Positions 22,362-33,601 of a DNA stretch of 64,000 bases are shown piece after piece (positions within the stretch are counted from its first letter, which is position 1; every line of letters starts with the position of its first letter). The notes below the pieces were generated by a model. That model had not been told where the DNA came from. It ran no database searches and saw only the letters and a program-made list of their open reading frames with translations. The DNA is from Ophiostoma sp. CBS 140.51 (lineage: Eukaryota; Ascomycota; Sordariomycetes; Ophiostomatales; Ophiostomataceae): positions 1-64,000 of the forward strand of contig JANSLP010000086.1 in NCBI GenBank assembly GCA_029298735.1. The letters are read 5' to 3'. The translations under genes and the position numbers were made by a program.

Positions 22362-24099
22362 CTAATTGTACTGCGCCAAAAACTCTTCGGCACCGGCCAG
22401 CTCCCGCTTGATAATGTCCACGTGTGCCTGGCTGCGCGGCGTGATGCGCACCTTGAAGGGCAGCGGACACACCAAGTTGGCCGATGTGTAGGCGTCCGGG
22501 TCCAAGGGTTGCACTTTGCCCGTTACCGGGTCCAGCGGTTCAGCAAACTCAAAGGCCCACAGAAGCTTCGCCGCAATCCGCCACATGCTCCGCTCGGCCA
22601 GGTGGATGCCAGGGCAGATGCGCCGGCCGGCACCGTAGCCGTAGTGGTCGCGGTTGGCATAGTCTGGCCCGACGGCAAAATCGTTGGCCAGTTTCGAGGA
22701 GTGTTGCAAAAAGCGGTCGGGGTTGAACGTGTCGCGGTCCGGATAGTGCTGCTCGTCCATGTGCATGGCCCAGACGCCGACAAAGATGGTGCTGCCCTTG
22801 GGGATAAACATGCCGTTGTAGTAGTCGTCTGTCACAGTCAGCTTCAAAATCAAATAATTATAAATTATAAATACGGCGACAATACACAGCGAGAATCGTT
22901 GTGGACTCACCCTTGGTGACGGTATGAGGGAGTCCCAGGTCGGACGTGGGCCGCCACCGCAGCCCTTCTTTGATAATGGCATTAATGTACGGCAGCCTGG
23001 CAAAGTCCGAGAAGAGGGGCGCACGCTCGGTGCCGCAGACGGCGTCGAGTTCTTTGCGCGCCTTTTCCTGGACATGCGGGTTCTTGGCGAGGGCCAGCAC
23101 GAGCGTCAGGATCTGGTTCGCCGTCGTGTCGGCACCGGCCTCCATCAGCTCGCCAAACAGCAGGTTGAAAGCATGCTGCGACATGGGCCAGCCGTCCTTT
23201 TCGTAGGCGTCCAGCTTGTCGTCAATCATGCACGCACGCCGGTCGCCGCGGTCCCGGCGGGCATCCACAAGGGCACGGGCATGCGTCCAGGTGGCGTCCA
23301 TGTAGGCGCGCATGCGGTGGGCGCGTTGTTTCCATTTTCCGGGGAGGTACCACAGCCACGGCACCAAATCGACGGGCGGGTTGGCGCCCGGTTCAATGGC
23401 CTCGAGCCACTGCTCAATCATGGCGCCGACGTCCTTGAACCAAAAGCTGTCCAAAGAAGCAGCACGGAAGCCCCAGGCCAAGATGGCAGCGACGGAGCTG
23501 GCATACAGCCGGGCATACTGGAAGAACCGGTCTGGGTCGGTGAGCAGCCGGTTCATAAAGACGACGGCCTCGGCCTCTTGCACACGGAAATGTTTCTCGT
23601 CGAGCGATTTCGGGTTGAGGTTGCGCGTCACCACGGTGCGTTTTTCGCGCCACGAGGGTGTCTGGCACTCCATGGTCATGTGGTTCCCGCGCGTGATGAA
23701 CAGGGGGACGACATTGGGCGGCCGGTCCGAGTAGATGCTGCCCTTTTTGTCAATGAGTTCGTAGACGGCGCGGCGGTCGCAGATGACGATAATGGTGCCG
23801 GGGCCGACTTTGAGGGAGAAGATTTTGCCATACGTCTCGGACCATTCCATGAATCTGCACGGGTTCGTAGCAACGAAGTTAATACATGAAAGAGACATAT
23901 CTTTTAATAGAGTGCACGGGGGTGCCTACTTCTTCCCCAGCCCGGTGGCGGGAATCTCGTGGGCATTGCCCAACAGCATCGTTGTCGGCGGTCCCGGCGG
24001 CAGACGGGGATCGCGTTTGCCGACTTGTGACAGCCTATAGAGGCCGTACACGAGCAGCAGCCCGGCCATGGCCAAGAGCACGTTGGGTGGGATGAGCAT
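22362..24099 (-). CDS. Cytochrome P450 (E-class), three exons
   Basis: Exons 24099-23930, 23854-22911 and 22828-22362; 526 aa. Introns of 75 and 82 bp have gtaggc and gtgagt donors; joints give GLGKKFMEWSE and HTVTKDDYYNG. A single N-terminal membrane anchor (about 5-22) is followed by the proline-rich hinge RLPPGPP, indicating endoplasmic reticulum anchoring. The I-helix motif AGADTT, the K-helix EGLR, the PERF-like NPDRF and the heme loop YGYGAGRRICPG with cysteine C443 are all present; the usual Phe of the heme loop is Tyr (Y436). It therefore should be a working monooxygenase using NADPH-P450 reductase. It is clearly homologous to the neighbour at 25247. CYP family number and substrate cannot be given without a search. 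Confidence 0.9.
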
Positions 24100-25246
24100 G
24101 TTGTCGTTGTGTTGCCGTTGTGGTCTGATGAGTCTTGTGTTGTTCTGTGTTGTTGCTGTCAAGACTTTGTCGTTCTCTTCGTTCGTCTCTCCCCTCACAG
24201 ACTCTGTAGACCTGCGACTGCTTTGTCGCGAGCTTGTTATGTTATGCTTTGTTGTCGTATCTCTTTTACTTTTTTCGTGTCCATGCAAATCTTATCCAAT
24301 AAGTGTTGTTCTATTTCATGACATAATTGCCGCAGTTTTTCTAGACATTCGTTCCCCAGATTAAGGTCGCATCCTTGCATCTTGCCCCTCTCTCTGACCA
24401 TCCTTATCATCATTTCTGATTTAATTGTCCTTTTTTTTTTCCTTCCTTTTCGTTTTCCTTTACTTCTCACTGGTCATGATCCACTCTGTGCGGTGTGCGG
24501 GTCCGAAGACTGTCCGGGGCCCCAGATTGTAGTTTTTGGAGTAAGTGGGCTCGGTGGAGAAAGACTTACACTCGCTTTCTTCTGTCCCTCCTTTTGTCGA
24601 CAAGTACCTAGTACATTGTGCTTGACTACTCAGTAGCTCGCATATCGTCTTCCTTTCGAGCCTTGCCATTTTCAATGTTGATTTTCCCCAAACAGGATAC
24701 TACGTGACCACTTCGCTGTGTGATCACCACCCTGCCTTTTTTCCACTTGCTTTTCTGTCCTTGCTCTAACAAGCCCGACATGGTAACGAATATGGTCCGT
24801 GATTGTCGAAGCCGTTCACCAGATGGCCGCCTCTCGTAAACAGTTGACAAAAAACGGCGCAAAAGGCCGAAGACGAATCACTCTACGGTGAATACTATAC
24901 ACTGTTGTAGAGTGGTCCCGTAGACAAGATGCTCGCATGATACACTGTGTCTTTGTGCGACGAGGCTCTGGATAAATGGTATAGTGCATCTGTCGAGGGA
25001 AGAGAAGACTCAACTCAAAACTTGCATCCTGCAACACAGCACGTCTTGATGCTTCCCTTTTCTTCCTTTTTATTGTTTTGATTCCTTCCCTCTGCTGGGT
25101 TCTTCGTCCTTCCCTTCTTTCTTCCACTTTGTTCTTCCATCTTCCATTGTCCTTATAAACGGCATCCACTTCACGTGAGTCTACTATCACCACATCTGTG
25201 GTCTCACTTCACTCTTATCCCATACCAACACCTCACAGCCATCACC
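24100..25246. other. Bidirectional promoter between two P450 genes
   Basis: 1.1 kb separating divergent P450 paralogues. Pyrimidine/AT-rich; a TATA-like element lies near the right-hand gene. No ORF of note. Confidence 0.55.
25154..25159 (+). promoter_or_regulatory. TATA box candidate for P450 at 25247
   Basis: TATAAA in ccttataaacgg, about 90 bp upstream of the ATG. Confidence 0.45.
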
Positions 25247-26905
25247 ATGTCGGCCTCTACTTTGATCCCCGACTGGGTGCCGCCCCAGTACCTGGACATG
25301 GCCACACGGTCACCCAGCTTGACGGCCGCACTGGCTGTCGGCATCTTTTTGTTCTTCCGTCTCTTGACCATGGGCCGCCGTGAAAAGGGACTGCCGCCGG
25401 GCCCGCCGACCCTGCCCGTCCTCGGCAACCTGCACCAGATTCCTACCAGCGGCCTCCACGCCAAGTTTATCGAATGGGGCGAGAAGTTTGGTGGTGTCTT
25501 CTCCCTCAAGATGGGCTCCGGTACCATGATTGTGCTGTACGATCGTCAGGCTGTCCACGATTTGGTGGACAAAAAGGGTGTTATTTACTCGGAACGCCCC
25601 CGCGACCATGTGGCCGACATTGTCACCCACGGCGACAGTTTTGCCTTTATGAGCAACACGCCCATGTACCGTGAGCAGCGCAAGATTGCCGCCCATAACC
25701 TGTCTCCCCGGGTTCTGGACGAGCGTGCGGGGCCCATCCAGGACGCCGAGATTACGGTGCTGCTGCGCGATCTTCTGGACAGGCCCGAGGCCTTTTACAA
25801 CCATGTCCGCCGCACCACGTGCTCAGCGGCCTGTGCCATGGTCTTTGGGCAGCGCGGCGCGTCCTACGAGTCCTTCTTTGGTCACTGTGTCTACGACGCC
25901 ATGGACTCGTACAGCGAGTCCCTCGAGCCTGGCGCGAACCCCCCGGTGGACCAGTTTCCCTTCCTCAAATACCTGCCCGATGCCGTGAGCCCCTGGCGCA
26001 AGCGGGCGCGCCGGTCGTACGAGGCCATGGATGCGACGTGGTCGGCGGCCCGCGCGGTCATGGACCAGCGCCGCGCTCGGGGCGAGCGCCGTGTCTGCAT
26101 TGCCGACAGTGTCCTGGATGACCCCAAACTGGCAGGCAAGATGAATGATGGACAGCTCAACCACTTTTTGGGCGTGCTCGTGGAGGGCGGCGCCGATACC
26201 ACGGCTTCCTCGATTCTCACCCTGATTGCCTGTCTGGCGCGCCACCCCGAGTACCAGCGCATGGCCCAGGTCGAGATTGACGCCTTGTGCGGTGCCCCCG
26301 AAGACGACACCCCCAAGACGGCGCGGATGCCCATCTGGTCCGACTTTGCCGCTCTGCCGTTTGTCAACAGTATTGTCAAGGAGGGTATCCGCTGGCACGG
26401 CGTCTTGCCTTTGGGTGTGCCCCATCGCGTGGCCAAGGACGACTGGTACAAGGGCATGCTCATCCCCAAGGATGCCACCGTCGTCATCCCCTCGTATGCC
26501 ATCCACCGCGCCGAACGGTTCCACTACAGCAACCCAACTGTGTTTGACCCCCGCCGGTTTGCCAACCACCCGCGCCTCGCCAGCGACTATGCCGGCAGCC
26601 CTGACTTTAACAAGAGAGACCACTACGGCTACGGTGCTGGCCGCCGCATCTGTCCCGGTATGCACCTGGCCGAGCGCACACAGTGGCGTGCCGTGGCCAA
26701 GCTGCTGTGGGCCTTTGATATCGAGTTGCCGACGGACCCCAAGACGGGCGCCGCGATTGTGCCCGACCCCGAAGCCTACCACGAGGGCATTGCCCACACG
26801 CCCAAGCCGTACAGTGTCATCTTCAAGCCGCGGAGTACCGCGCGGGCGGCGGCCATTCGCCGGGATGCCAAGGCGACGCAGGTTGAGCTGGCAAAGTATG
26901 AGTAG
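25247..26905 (+). CDS. Cytochrome P450 (E-class), intronless
   Basis: 552 aa in one exon. A membrane anchor (about 24-42, AALAVGIFLFFRLL) precedes KGLPPGPPTLPVLGN. The I-helix motif GGADTT, K-helix EGIR, DPRRF and the heme loop YGYGAGRRICPG with cysteine C469 are intact; the Phe of the heme signature is Tyr, as in its neighbour. Chosen start: atcaccATGt at 25247, with good context and directly before the N-terminal segment; the longer reading from 25175 would add a leader-like stretch. Sequence blocks such as the P-P-V-D after EPGAN and DKKG-IYS-RP are shared with the P450 at 22362, so the two are duplicates within one family, but this copy has neither of the two introns. Probable role: hydroxylation or epoxidation of a small lipophilic substrate in the same pathway (inference). 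Confidence 0.92.
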   Translation: MSASTLIPDWVPPQYLDMATRSPSLTAALAVGIFLFFRLLTMGRREKGLPPGPPTLPVLGNLHQIPTSGLHAKFIEWGEKFGGVFSLKMGSGTMIVLYDRQAVHDLVDKKGVIYSERPRDHVADIVTHGDSFAFMSNTPMYREQRKIAAHNLSPRVLDERAGPIQDAEITVLLRDLLDRPEAFYNHVRRTTCSAACAMVFGQRGASYESFFGHCVYDAMDSYSESLEPGANPPVDQFPFLKYLPDAVSPWRKRARRSYEAMDATWSAARAVMDQRRARGERRVCIADSVLDDPKLAGKMNDGQLNHFLGVLVEGGADTTASSILTLIACLARHPEYQRMAQVEIDALCGAPEDDTPKTARMPIWSDFAALPFVNSIVKEGIRWHGVLPLGVPHRVAKDDWYKGMLIPKDATVVIPSYAIHRAERFHYSNPTVFDPRRFANHPRLASDYAGSPDFNKRDHYGYGAGRRICPGMHLAERTQWRAVAKLLWAFDIELPTDPKTGAAIVPDPEAYHEGIAHTPKPYSVIFKPRSTARAAAIRRDAKATQVELAKYE

Positions 26906-28224
26906 ACCGTGTGGGCATGCGATAGATTCTAGCTAGGAGTAGAAAGACAGAATGAAAATAATGGGTCGTTTTGATACTTGTTTCAATTTTATTTTCTTGA
27001 AAATAAATCAAGGGACCAATTTCAGCTTGTTTTCGGTAAAAATCGAAAAGAAAAAAAAGAAAAGAAAAAAAAAATCTCCAGAAAATGCAGTAAAATGTAA
27101 ACCGTGTAAGAACATTATTTCAAAATAATCCAATAAAATTCTTACCTATCTTGTCAAATTATTCATTGTCTGATCTTACACCGAGAGTTGAGGCTCAAAG
27201 TATCGCGATGTTGATTATTTTCTTTTCTTTTTAGTCTTGTCAGATCGCAGTGGCGTTCCGCCCTGTCATACTGACAGCCTTTCAAAAGTCTGTCAATGGG
27301 CGGGCATCGCTCGGTACCTGGAGATTTTTCACTTATTATGCTGCCGCACGACACTCGATTGGGACAGCTGAACATAAGTCAAAAGATAACACGAGCAAGG
27401 CAAACTGCCTAGGAAACGTCAAAAAAGGCGAAGGATTGTCTGCCAAGCCGGCTCGAGTCACAAGCACGAGCAAGAGATGCAAAGGACAGAGGATAACAGC
27501 GCTGTAAGTGTCCCCTAAACCGAGCACCTCGGTAGGCTGAACGACGAAAAACAGCGCTGGAATCCCAACAAAATGTGAGTCGAAACGAGAGGCTGTCACA
27601 GAGGCACACAGGATACAGGCGTTGGGGCACTGGCGGGCACTGATGGGCAGTGAAAAGAAAGGCGTGGGCACGCACCATCCAAAAGCGCGGAACCTGCAGA
27701 GGCTTCGCGAGCTGCTGCGCCTCCCACCTTTCCGCGATGGGGCACAAAAGACACCCGCAGTCAACGGCCGCTACACCGAAAGCCGCCATTGCCAGGCTGC
27801 AGGACCCTGTCTTTAACGTTATTTGGCGGTCTGGCCAACAAAAACCAACAGAAACTCAATATCTGTGCTCATGGCTGACACGCGATGCAGAGTGTGTACT
27901 GCAATCTGTATGGCTAGGCAGCTTCATGGGAACGGGGAGAGGGGAGACCCTGTCTTGAACTGAAAGCAAATCAAAATGAAGGAACAAAATTGCCAAGGCC
28001 CTCTTTCTTCTTCAAGAACGTCGCGAAAGCTATGACGCAGGTTCGTCGATGTTATGAAATACATAAGGAAGACGTCGCGACGTCAATGAGAATATGAAAA
28101 AAGAATCGACAAGTCTCATCGCTCAAGGCAAACAATTAATCAACAGATCGACTCTCAGCCTTACAGCACACATCTCACTCCACCCATAACATCACCTTGC
28201 TCCGTCCTCGTGACCACCACCACC
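26906..28224. other. Intergenic, AT-rich then unique
   Basis: An A-rich part at 26990-27150 (including runs of aaaaagaaaag) is followed by ordinary sequence with small ORFs lacking motifs. No gene supported. Confidence 0.5.
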
Positions 28225-29982
28225 ATGGAAGACGGCGACCCAACTTTGCCGATGTATGCGGCGGTCGACGACAACGACATGGTCGCCTGGATCGACCGCA
28301 TGGCCGCGCGCGCTGACGAGCTGCAGCTGCCCCTGACGCATCCACGGTTCAACAGCCAGATTGTCTGGATAAAAACAAACGGCGTCACCACGGGTCGGCG
28401 CTGGGCCGGCACAGGTCCATATCTCAAACCGCGCGAGGACGGCACGCTGCCCGACGCCGAGCCGGATGTCATTGAAGCCTTGATTAGGAGTGAATGTGCT
28501 GCCTCGCTCTTGATGGAGCAGAAAGTCATTATCGAGACCTTTTTCCGGCTCGTGCGCATGGGCCAGACGGGGCTCGTCACCCAGTGTGTGCAAAAGGGTC
28601 TTGTGAGCCCAGACGTCACTGACGGCCGCGGCTACGAGAACATGTATAGCATGCAGTACGACCCGGAAGAAAAAAAGCGGGAGGAGCGGGAGAAGAAGCA
28701 GAAGGAAAAGGAGAAGAAGGCGGCGAAAAAGAAGAGCAGGGGGTGGTTCTCGAAAAGGGCGGACGACGAAGACACCACGCCCGAACCCGTCGACCCTGCT
28801 TCTCGGGCACCACCTTTGACGTCGACCAACCGTGGCGACCCGTGGAACGGCACTACTCCACTCCTCACAGCCGTGGACGCCGGCGACGCCGCCATGGTTC
28901 GTGTCCTTGTGAATTTGGGCGCCGACATCAACCGCATGGCCCGCCCGCCGGAGCTGCACCGCGCTAAAGACGCCCAGCCCCAGTTCCTGTACCGCAGGGC
29001 CCGCGGCATGGACGACGAGCTGGATCGGCGCGTGCGGCGTACACCGCTGATGCTGGCAGCCGCCCAAGGTCGCATTGCTCTGGCCAAGCTGTTTTATGAA
29101 GAACTCAAAGCAGACGACTCTCTGACCGCCCCCGACGGCTACCATGCTTTGCGGCTCGCCGCTGAAGGCCGCCACCGCGAGATTGTCGAGATGCTGCCGG
29201 CCCGCCGCGGCGGTGCCTGGCTGCGCTTTGCCACACGGCACGGCCACGCCATGAAGCGCATCGCCAAAGCCGGCCGCAGCATTGTGTGGTTCACCACCAC
29301 GATTGGCAAGATTGTCGTGTGGTACCTACCAAAGTACTTGCTGTACGTCTTGCCCAAGGAACTCATCGTCATGCCTTTGGGGAGACTGGGCCGCTATCTG
29401 TGGCAGCACCGCGCCGAAATTCTGCCGGCCATTGGCCATTTTTTGGTCAAGCTGCCCAAGACGATCTGGATGGGTGTCCGGGGTCTGGGCGAGATTCTCG
29501 TGGACGTCGCCAAGGGTCTGGCCGACATGACTGTCACTTTTGTCAAACGGATCCCCAAGCTGCTGGCTGTGGCCGGCCAGTGGATTGTCGCCACCCTCAA
29601 GACGGTCGCCGGTGCTATTGCCCATGTGGCGGGCCGCGCCCTGTCCGCCATCCACACGGCTCTGGCAGCTGTCGCCAACTGGTTCAGGACCATCACCCTG
29701 GCCGACGTCGTGCGCGGCTTCGAGGCCGTCGCCAGTGCCATCTTTATCGGCCTGCCACAGGCCGTCTGGAAGTGTGTGCTGCTGCTGGGCGAGTACTCGC
29801 TCAAATCGCTCCAGGTCATGTTTGGCAGCCTCGCGTCCATAATTTATTTCATCGGCCTCTGCCTCTTCCACATTGCCATCTTTGTGCCGCGCCAGCTGTG
29901 GCGCATCCTGACCGCCATTGGCAGCTACTTTGGCGGCGCCTTCCACGAGGTCATTGTCTGGTTTAACCCCAAGAGTGTCTAA
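28225..29982 (+). CDS. Ankyrin-repeat protein with long hydrophobic/amphipathic C-terminal region
   Basis: Intronless, 585 aa, from the first ATG at 28225. Residues 1-140 contain degenerate ankyrin-like helices (DPTLPMYAAVDDNDM). Residues about 145-180 are a very highly charged K/E coiled-coil-like block (EEKKREEREKKQKEKEKK). Clear ankyrin units follow at about 208-335 (TTPLLTAVDAGDAAMVRVLV, RTPLMLAAAQGRIALAKLF, HALRLAAEGRHREIVEML). The remaining 240 residues form a series of alternating hydrophobic and amphipathic helices with repeated I/V-W, K-L-P-K and A-V-A patterns and no clear acidic loops. They could be membrane-inserting, membrane-lining or an alpha-helical bundle. No known catalytic domain is recognised. 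Comparable ankyrin-plus-helix proteins in fungi are mostly uncharacterised. Function is not assigned. Confidence 0.82.
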   Translation: MEDGDPTLPMYAAVDDNDMVAWIDRMAARADELQLPLTHPRFNSQIVWIKTNGVTTGRRWAGTGPYLKPREDGTLPDAEPDVIEALIRSECAASLLMEQKVIIETFFRLVRMGQTGLVTQCVQKGLVSPDVTDGRGYENMYSMQYDPEEKKREEREKKQKEKEKKAAKKKSRGWFSKRADDEDTTPEPVDPASRAPPLTSTNRGDPWNGTTPLLTAVDAGDAAMVRVLVNLGADINRMARPPELHRAKDAQPQFLYRRARGMDDELDRRVRRTPLMLAAAQGRIALAKLFYEELKADDSLTAPDGYHALRLAAEGRHREIVEMLPARRGGAWLRFATRHGHAMKRIAKAGRSIVWFTTTIGKIVVWYLPKYLLYVLPKELIVMPLGRLGRYLWQHRAEILPAIGHFLVKLPKTIWMGVRGLGEILVDVAKGLADMTVTFVKRIPKLLAVAGQWIVATLKTVAGAIAHVAGRALSAIHTALAAVANWFRTITLADVVRGFEAVASAIFIGLPQAVWKCVLLLGEYSLKSLQVMFGSLASIIYFIGLCLFHIAIFVPRQLWRILTAIGSYFGGAFHEVIVWFNPKSV

Positions 29983-32900
29983 ACGAGATGTGGTGTTGTC
30001 GTTGTTTGTACGATATGGTGTGTGTATGATATTGGTGTTTGTTGATGCGATGTACGATTTTCGTTTGTTTTGCTTTTACTCCGTGTCAGTAGACACAGAA
30101 CGGCTAGGAGCCTCTCAGTCTCCTCATCTATGTTTTCTTTTCCTTTGTTAATCCTTTTGCTCTTTCCTTTTTTTCTCTTTCTCTTTCTTTCTCTTTCTCC
30201 CCTCTTTTTCGTGTCTACTCACTCTTGATTCCACTTCCCGTTCTCTTTCTACCATCTTTTCTTTCCTTTTGTACTTTTATGTATCACGATCAGCCATAGA
30301 TAGATATTCCAGCCTGTGAACGAACTCAAACAGACTGTTAATTCCCGCTTCATTTTGTGATTAGTAAAATCAAATGATCTCGTCACCTTGCTTATTGTGA
30401 TTTCCTATTTTCACAGCCTTGTGCCAGCCTGCCGCAATTCAGCCTTGTTGTTGACTTGTGGTCGACGATGGTCGTCATGTGATCGGGCGCTGGCCCGAAT
30501 CAGGGCTCGGAATCCTTCTCCCAGCAGATCGGGTTATTTTCTCTCTCTCTCTTTTTTTTTTTTTTTTTCTTTCTTTTTTGGGCAGTGCGTTTGCGCATCA
30601 GCACCCTTGTCTGGCGTGGGCGTCGACGGGGATCTTTGGGAGGGCCACCTCTTTTTCTGTTCTTCTCGTGGAGGTACACGATTCTGTGCATTATTCTGTG
30701 CGTATCCGTTCGCTTGTCGCTTTGGTGCATCTTGTGCACAGAGAGTTGATGAAATGCATGCGCAAAGCCTTAGATCGACCTGTCCATGCATTGGGCCGTG
30801 GGCAAGATGCGCTGGGGGACGTTTTGGTGGATCGCCTTTCTGCTCGGAAGCATCGGAGACTGCACGATAACTTTGGAGAACCTGTAACAGGTGCAAACAT
30901 GCAAACATGCAATCCATGCATTTCGTCTCAAGAGAGAATGACTGTCGACCAGTCGGTTGGCGGGGAGTGACAAGAGGCCACACAAAGGTGCATCGAGCAA
31001 ACTGAAAGTGAACAATGCATTGGATCTGGATCTGCTCAGCCCCAAACGCGAAACAGAGGCCGGCCCGCTTTTGCACGTCACAAAAAAGCACGACACGCAA
31101 GCTCTCAAGCTCTCAGGCTCTCTTCTCCTCAATGATATTCATGGGATGTGGATGTGCATCAGAACATCAGAGATAAGATGAAGCATGATGCATAAAGTCT
31201 GGTGTTTTGTTCCTGGCGAGAAGGAAATAAATGATTGGCTGTTTTAGTTTTGAGTTGTGTTGTGTGTGTGCACATCCGCCACATGGCTCTCCAGTTTTTA
31301 TTTTTTGTGTTTTTGTTGCGGAGAACTCGAGATCGTCGCAAAATAACCATATCTCGAAGAATGTACGAAAAAGGCTTGACTTGCTCCCCCAAAAATTACC
31401 TTCTCATCTCGCATGGTCGCCTGCCCCCCCCCTTTCCACTTTCTCTCGTCTCGATCGCGACTTCCCTGTCAGGCTGATTCATTTCATCTTCTCGTAGTGT
31501 ACGTCGTAGTTTCCGCAATCGTTCGTTCGCTTGTTTTCCTCGTTCGCTCCTTCCTTCCACACTATTTTTCTTCATCAACTCAAGCCTACCAAGCCCAGCC
31601 GGGTTGTTTATTGCCGTGTCGCCTGTCGGTCTTGTCACTGTCAAAGACGGCAGCGCAGACGGCAGGAGCAGATGTCTGTTCTCCGTCTTTGCGTCTGTCT
31701 CTGTCCATCGCTCTTTCCACGGCGAAAAAAGGAAAGCACAGAATGCTTGGAAGGCCCGCACCCCCTGCATCTGGCCCCCACTTGGTGCTCTTCTGTGCAG
31801 TTTGCTGCTGTGGTCGAGACGCTTGAGCCACTCGCACAGGCATCGCCATGTGTGGTGGCATCCTTGTTTAGCCTCCCGTATTCATTAGCTCAACCCACTG
31901 CTTATCAACAGGTTTGGGGGAGTCGTGCTGGGGTCTTTAGGTGTTCAGGGGCTTTTGCTGGCTGCTTGCGGGCTATTGAATGCTTGCCAGGGAAACGGGG
32001 TTCTCTCTTGATTGTTCTTTTTGGGAAGGAGCGGCCGCGTATCTCCTCTGGCCTGCAATGGCCTGCAGGCGGTCCACACCCACATCCACGCGAAAAAGGA
32101 GAGAAATTCTTTGTCGAGAACGCAGAAGAACCCTTGCAGACATGCGAGAAAGATACATCGGGCAATGCGACGTAGCAATGGGTGGGAAGGCGCGAGTGAG
32201 AAGTCAGAAGTGAGCCACCTCGACCTGACACTCAACAATCTGACAAAGAAAGAGCGACCCGAGTGTGAGGAAGGAGACACACGAAAAGAGAAAGGACCGA
32301 AGGGAAAGACTCGACAAATCTTGATCGTTCTTTCCTCTTCTCTCTCCAGACTTTCCTCTCGCCGGATACATGATCGTGCTCGTCATTTCCACCGTAATCT
32401 CGTGTACCTTGATTCTTGAGTGCGACGAAATTGCAAATCGAGCACGCTTGTCCTGTGGAGAGTCTAGCGAGCTTTTTTCGAGCTGGTGGCCCTGGCTCAA
32501 CGATGTCCACGGCTGGCAATAGTGGGCAATAGCTGGCCGTCGACCTCCACTGATAATGTTCCTGTTCAATCTTTTCTGGAGTAGCGTGCTGACGTCGGAT
32601 GTCGCTGTCGCTGTCGCAGTCAACAGACTCTCGACAGACACCCTGAAATCTGTTCGGTTGCATTGTCCGGCGCACTGTCCAGAGTCCAGAACTCTCTCTT
32701 GTGTTGTTCGCTCCTGCCACCCCAGCTGTTGCTTTGCTCGCTCGGACAGGGGCCCTGCTCGCGCCTTCCTCGCTTTTCCTCTTTTGTTGTTGGCGTCCTC
32801 CATGTCCTCCACTCCCCCCTTCTTTTTCACTCCAAAAAAACTCGCCCGTTCCATTTCGTTCGATTTTTCCCATGCAGAAGCCCCCCATGCAATGCTGCTA

Positions 32901-33601
32901 ATGCAACTCTCCCAGTGGCTTTTCTCATGCAAGCTTGGCTTTGGCAACATGGCTTCAGGCGGCCTTCCACACACTTTCCATGCATCCCCCCTTTTGGCAC
33001 GTTTCCCGCTAGGCTAGGGTCCCCGTCTAGTGTAGCACTTCACAGTTCGTTCCTGACGATTGACAGGGGAGTGAAAATCGAAATAGGAGAGGGAAAGAAA
33101 GGGAAAAGGCGAGACGAGAAAGAGAAAGACGGCCAGCGGGCCTACCCATCCACCATCCATTGAGCTCTTTTCTGTTTTCAGAATTACTCCGGCCTCCGTT
33201 GCTGTGAGTGTGCTCCGCTTGTTTGCTTCTTTCTTCTGCCTTTCTGCCTTTCTCCTCTTTCTGTGTTGTCTCGCATTTTATCTCTTTTTTATCTCTCTCC
33301 ATCTCGATTTCCACTTTGTCTCTTGTCTTGTCTCTCCTTCTTCCTCTCTTATCTCGAAGGTTACGACGTCTCTCACTCTGATCTTTTGATTTTACTTTCC
33401 CTCCTTTCCGGCTACGACGTACATTTGTACCTTTTCCACACTCATTCTCACCATATCCCACTCAACCTTCACTCCTTTCGAACCAATCGACATCGACGAC
33501 GATCGCCGACTCGCGAAGCAAAGACAAATCAAAACAATCTCGATCTCGAAAACATTTCTCACCCGACGACTCTCCCGCACTTACTCTCTCCCACCGCCAC
33601 A
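29983..33601. other. Gene desert, 3.6 kb, with long pyrimidine-rich leader
   Basis: No domain-bearing ORF in this stretch. It includes a CT-rich segment at 30150-30260, a poly-T run at 30549-30568 and pyrimidine-rich sequence before the 33602 gene. The longest ORFs (for example the reverse one at 32204-32974) have biased composition and no motif. It may hold a long leader or non-coding transcripts. Confidence 0.45.

Noticed and set aside
22924..23889. 321-codon + strand ORF opposite the three-exon P450
   Set aside because: Shadow of exon 2; the reverse strand has P450 motifs and correct splicing.
25823..26797. 324-codon reverse ORF within the intronless P450
   Set aside because: Antisense shadow of the P450, which carries all heme and helix motifs; no motif on the reverse strand.
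28192..29247. 351-codon reverse ORF opposite the ankyrin gene
   Set aside because: Shadow frame in high-GC coding sequence; the opposite strand has ankyrin patterns.
32204..32974. 256-codon reverse ORF in the gene desert
   Set aside because: Low-complexity composition, no domain, and an overlapping ORF of similar quality in another frame.
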